This document shows, piece after piece, positions 61,157 through 64,000 of a DNA stretch of 64,000 bases (positions are counted from its first letter, which is position 1; every line of letters starts with the position of its first letter). A program made the position numbers and the translations under genes. The notes below the pieces were generated by a model that worked only from the letters and a program-made list of their open reading frames with translations, made no database searches and had not been told where the DNA came from. Source of the DNA: Bradyrhizobium sp. CCBAU 53338 (GTDB lineage: Bacteria; Pseudomonadota; Alphaproteobacteria; Rhizobiales; Xanthobacteraceae); the NCBI RefSeq assembly GCF_015291665.1, contig NZ_CP030048.1, positions 5,394,001 through 5,458,000 on the forward strand, in the 5' to 3' direction.

Positions 61157-61678
61157 TCACTGGATGGCCTGCAGCGGTTGAAGACTGCCGGACGCGCCCA
61201 GCACGACCATCGGCGTGTCTTCCTTGTATTCCGGCGCAGCCGCGACCTGCGCCTTGGTCAGTTCCAGCGTGATGCTGTCCTTCTTGTTGGTGATCTTTCC
61301 GAACCGAAGCGCGTTCCAGTCCACCACGATCTTGCGGCTGCCGACGCCGAGGAAGCCGCCGAAATCGATCACGGCGGCGCGCACATGGCCGGTGAGATCG
61401 ACGATGACGTCGACGATGTGGCCCATGTCCTCGTCGGCCGCGCTGCGCACGTCGCGGCCGAGCACGCCATGGGCGTCGCTGGCGCCGATGATGGTCACCG
61501 ACGGCGGCGGCGCGGCATCCTTCGGTGTGACCGGGACCACGGAGGCCGGCGGCGCTGCCGTCGGCGGAGCATTCGCTTCGGTCGCGGCGGCGGGCAATTC
61601 CTCCGCGGCGCGCGATGCGGCAACCGTCAATCCCGCGACGACGGCCAGGCTCAGGATCAACCATCCGGCGGTACGCAT
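61157..61678 (-). CDS. PRC-barrel protein, secreted
   Basis: A 173-residue protein with signal peptide MRTAGWLILSLAVVAGLTVA. A Pro/Ala-rich linker is followed by a PRC-barrel domain (LGRDVRSAADEDMGHIVDVIVDLTGHVRAAVIDFGGFLGVGSRKIVVDW). PRC-barrels bind proteins or RNA; the signal peptide points to the periplasm. It has an AGGAGG ribosome-binding site. It lies 22 bp downstream of the amylo-glucosidase-like gene and 23 bp upstream of the MFS gene, so the three may be cotranscribed. Confidence 0.85.
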   Translation of the reverse strand: MRTAGWLILSLAVVAGLTVAASRAAEELPAAATEANAPPTAAPPASVVPVTPKDAAPPPSVTIIGASDAHGVLGRDVRSAADEDMGHIVDVIVDLTGHVRAAVIDFGGFLGVGSRKIVVDWNALRFGKITNKKDSITLELTKAQVAAAPEYKEDTPMVVLGASGSLQPLQAIQ

Positions 61679-61700
61679 GAATCCTCCTTTCCGCGCCGAG

Positions 61701-63905
61701 CTAGTGCGCCAGCAGGATCGAGACCTGGATCTGGCCGCGCGTTCGCAGCACCTCCAGCGCGACGTCGTGGCCATGGCGGCTGACGCGCAGGTCGACACTG
61801 GATTCACCGAGCCGCAGATCGCGCAGGATGACTTCGTTCAGGAACGCCGGCAGATGCGGATTGCGCAGGCGGATCTCGCCGCGCCCAACGTCGAACTCGA
61901 TGCCGAGCGCCGCCTCCAATAGCGTGAACGGCGTCGCGCTGGCCCAGGCTTGCGGGGCGCAGGCGACGGGATAAAGCGTCGGGCCGCGCCGCTTCTCGCG
62001 CCGGAAGCCGCAGAACAGTTCCGGCAACCGGCGCAGATCCATGTAGGTCGCGGCTTCGAACAGGCCCTTGAACACATGGGCCACCGAGTGCTTGAGCCCG
62101 TAATGCGCAAGTCCCAGCGCAATCAGCGCATTGTCGTGCGGCCAGATCGATCCATCGTGATACGACATCGGATTGTAGCGTACCTCGCCTTGCGCGACCG
62201 TGCGGATGCCCCAGCCGGAGAAGAAGTGCGGGCGCATCAGATCGGCGGCGACCAGCCGGGCACGATCCTCGCGGATCATGCCGCTGAACAGCACCTGCCC
62301 GGCGTTGGAGGTGCGAACCTCGCAGCGCCGCTTCCTGCCATCGAGAGCAAGCGCATAGGTGCCGAGCTCCTCGCACCAGAATGCCTGCTCGAAGCGTTCG
62401 GCGAGCGACTTGGCTTCGGCCTCGAGCTTCCCGGCGAGATCGCTCTTGCCGAGCGTCCGAGCGCATCGCGCGGCGAGCTGCTTGGCGGCAAAGACGTAAC
62501 CCTGGACCTCCGCCAGTGCGATGTTGCCTTCCGCAAGCTTGCCGTCGGCATGGAAGATCGCGTCGTAGGAGTCCTTCCAGCCCTGATTGGCGAGCCCTTT
62601 TTCGGTGGCGCGCTGATATTCGACAAAGCCGTCCTTGTCAGGATCCCCGGGTCCGTCCATCCAGGCGAGCCCGGCCTCGATCGCCGGCCACAGCTCGGTC
62701 AGCGTGGTCTCGTCACCGGTGCGCTCGAAATAGCGCCCCGCGAGCAGGACGAACAGAGCGGTCGAGTCGACGCTGCCGTAATATTGCGAGAACGGCACTT
62801 CGCGCAGCGTCGCCATCTCGCCGCCACGCATCTCGTGCAGGATCTTGCCCGGCGCAGCATCTGCGAGCGGATCGACCGTCTTGGCCTGGAAATACGCCAG
62901 CCGCCGCAGCACGCCCTTGGCGACGCGCGGATCGACCCACAACATCTGGAGCGCGGTGATCAGCCCGTCGCGGCCGAAGGTCGTCGAGTACCAGGGAATG
63001 CCGGCGTAGGGGTAGCGCCCTTGCGGCGTCTCGGTCATCAGCATGTTGAGGTCGGCCATGGCCTGGCACAGCACCTCGTTGAAGATGTTGTTGGAGGTCT
63101 CGATGCTGGCGGCGCCGATGGTCGATTGCCGCATCTCGCGGCGATGCGCCAGCAGCCCCCTGAAGAAGCGCGCCGGCTTCTCCGCGACCGGCCGGTTGCA
63201 GGACACGGCGACGAACAGCGATTTGGCCTCATGCGGGCCCAGCTCGAGCTGCCAGGTCGCAGCATTGACCGAGAGCCGGGTCGGACGCGGATCGAAATGC
63301 AGGCCGGTGGTGCGCTCGGCATCGTCGAGGCCGCGATATTCGAACAGCACGTCGGTCGGGCCCAGCAGCCTGCTGGTGCCGGTGCCGCGGCGCGGCCGCC
63401 GCTCGCCGCGCACCTCGAACAGATCGGCAAAGTCGTTGTCGAACAGCAGCGTCAGCTCGAAGGCGGCCGGCTGCTCGCCGTGGTTCTGCAGCCCGATGCG
63501 CTGATACGCCGTGCCGCGCCACAGGAAGATGGTCCGCACGATGTGCAGAAGGTCCTTCTGCAGCACAATGCGGCCCTGGCGATAGATATCGGGATTGGTG
63601 AGATCCACCGTCAATCCCGAATTGTCGTCGCGCAGGTTGGAGCCAAGCAGCAGCGGCTGGAGATCGTCGAGCACGAGCTCCAGCCGCGCGAGATAGCGCG
63701 TATCATGGTTGAACAGGCCATCCGGCCCGCCGGCGGAGGCGCCGATGTCGCCATGGCTGTCCAGAACGATGAACGTATCGTCGTGCTTGAGCGAACGACG
63801 GGGCCGCGCGGCGGGCCCCGTCATCGGAATGTAGAACGCCTGCTCCGCGACGGTCTCCATCGTCTGCGACACCGAGATGACCTTGGTTGCGGCTTCGGCT
63901 GCCAT
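61701..63905 (-). CDS. amylo-alpha-1,6-glucosidase/glycogen debranching-like protein
   Basis: A 734-residue protein. The N-terminal glycogen-debranching domain (about 40-250, GPDGLFNHDTRYLARLEL) is followed by an (alpha/alpha)6 glycoside hydrolase fold (GH63/GH37-like) with IPWYSTTFGRDGLITALQML, NQGWKDSYDAIFH, and SIWPHDNALIALGL. The acidic pair expected for catalysis is plausible but not confirmed. Proteins of this type are common in rhizobia and are thought to act on alpha-glucans, possibly trehalose or glycogen related. ATG at 63905 has GGGGAG upstream. No gene is visible between it and the right edge. Confidence 0.86.
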   Translation of the reverse strand: MAAEAATKVISVSQTMETVAEQAFYIPMTGPAARPRRSLKHDDTFIVLDSHGDIGASAGGPDGLFNHDTRYLARLELVLDDLQPLLLGSNLRDDNSGLTVDLTNPDIYRQGRIVLQKDLLHIVRTIFLWRGTAYQRIGLQNHGEQPAAFELTLLFDNDFADLFEVRGERRPRRGTGTSRLLGPTDVLFEYRGLDDAERTTGLHFDPRPTRLSVNAATWQLELGPHEAKSLFVAVSCNRPVAEKPARFFRGLLAHRREMRQSTIGAASIETSNNIFNEVLCQAMADLNMLMTETPQGRYPYAGIPWYSTTFGRDGLITALQMLWVDPRVAKGVLRRLAYFQAKTVDPLADAAPGKILHEMRGGEMATLREVPFSQYYGSVDSTALFVLLAGRYFERTGDETTLTELWPAIEAGLAWMDGPGDPDKDGFVEYQRATEKGLANQGWKDSYDAIFHADGKLAEGNIALAEVQGYVFAAKQLAARCARTLGKSDLAGKLEAEAKSLAERFEQAFWCEELGTYALALDGRKRRCEVRTSNAGQVLFSGMIREDRARLVAADLMRPHFFSGWGIRTVAQGEVRYNPMSYHDGSIWPHDNALIALGLAHYGLKHSVAHVFKGLFEAATYMDLRRLPELFCGFRREKRRGPTLYPVACAPQAWASATPFTLLEAALGIEFDVGRGEIRLRNPHLPAFLNEVILRDLRLGESSVDLRVSRHGHDVALEVLRTRGQIQVSILLAH

Positions 63906-64000
63906 GAGCCTGCTCCCCTGCTGCCAGTGTTTCGAACGCGACCAACGCAAACGCAACTGTTGGGATTACGCGGCGAACTTCGCGAGCCGGCTCATTTCCT

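Noticed and set aside
1..64000. tRNA, rRNA, CRISPR arrays, insertion sequences, phage or integrase genes
   Set aside because: No cloverleaf-like or rRNA segment, no regularly spaced repeats, and no transposase or integrase-like protein seen on either strand.

Overview
The window is a chromosomal segment of a Bradyrhizobium-type alphaproteobacterium. It is GC-rich and gene-dense. The best identification comes from a complete set of rhizobial low-oxygen genes (fixNOQP, fixGHIS, fixL, fixJ, a receiver-only regulator and fixK2), whose key residues fall at the same positions as in Bradyrhizobium japonicum/diazoefficiens: FixL His200, Arg206, His214, Arg220 and His291; FixJ Asp55; FixK2 Cys183. The narK-bjgb-flp-nasC nitrate assimilation order, also known from that species, supports this. 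I see no rRNA, tRNA, CRISPR array, prophage, insertion sequence or broken gene.

Layout. 1-17 kb, metabolic and accessory genes: a voltage-gated-type channel with a zinc ribbon, a uronate dehydrogenase-like enzyme divergent from an SMP-30 lactonase, an aldehyde dehydrogenase, an AceE/transketolase-like enzyme divergent from an Lrp regulator, an alcohol dehydrogenase, a DMT exporter, an aldo/keto reductase, and a second SMP-30 protein. 11.9-17.8 kb: the assimilatory nitrate operon narK-bjgb-flp-nasC, read leftward. 17.8-18.5 kb: a 686-bp divergent control region. It carries two sigma-54-type promoters and, in the narK leader, a predicted terminator/antiterminator switch with hexaloop hairpins. 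18.5-21.1 kb: a formate/nitrite-family transporter followed by a PP2C phosphatase-Ser/Thr kinase fusion. 21-34.8 kb: mixed genes, including an intradiol dioxygenase, serine hydrolase, small secreted or membrane proteins, an HWE-type histidine kinase, a galactarolactone cycloisomerase-like enzyme, CcdA, a LysR/XRE pair, an L,D-transpeptidase, a crotonase and an isopropylmalate dehydrogenase-family enzyme. 34.9-42.7 kb: an alcohol dehydrogenase, a complete five-gene peptide-type ABC importer and a CoA transferase. 42.9-46.6 kb: a glycogen synthase, a DUF2236 protein and a patatin. 46.7-59.8 kb: the fix region. 59.8-64 kb: an MFS transporter, a PRC-barrel protein and an amylo-glucosidase-like protein.

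How the genes work together. Low oxygen is sensed by FixL, which phosphorylates FixJ; FixJ is expected to activate fixK2. FixK2 acts on TTGA-N6-TCAA-type boxes, which I see 64 bp upstream of fixN, 63 bp upstream of fixG, and overlapping the fixJ stop codon ahead of the receiver gene. A weaker one lies upstream of a universal stress protein gene. The outputs are the cbb3 oxidase and its copper/assembly proteins. The nitrate operon couples nitrate uptake (NarK), reduction (NasC with Flp) and nitric oxide protection (haemoglobin). The nearby FNT transporter probably handles nitrite.

The most interesting material is the 17.8-18.5 kb control region, the FNT/phosphatase-kinase pair beside it, the two tiny membrane ORFs near 23.6 and 24.4 kb, and the crotonase that lacks both usual catalytic glutamates. 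Several palindromic intergenic elements of the type scattered in bradyrhizobial genomes are also present.
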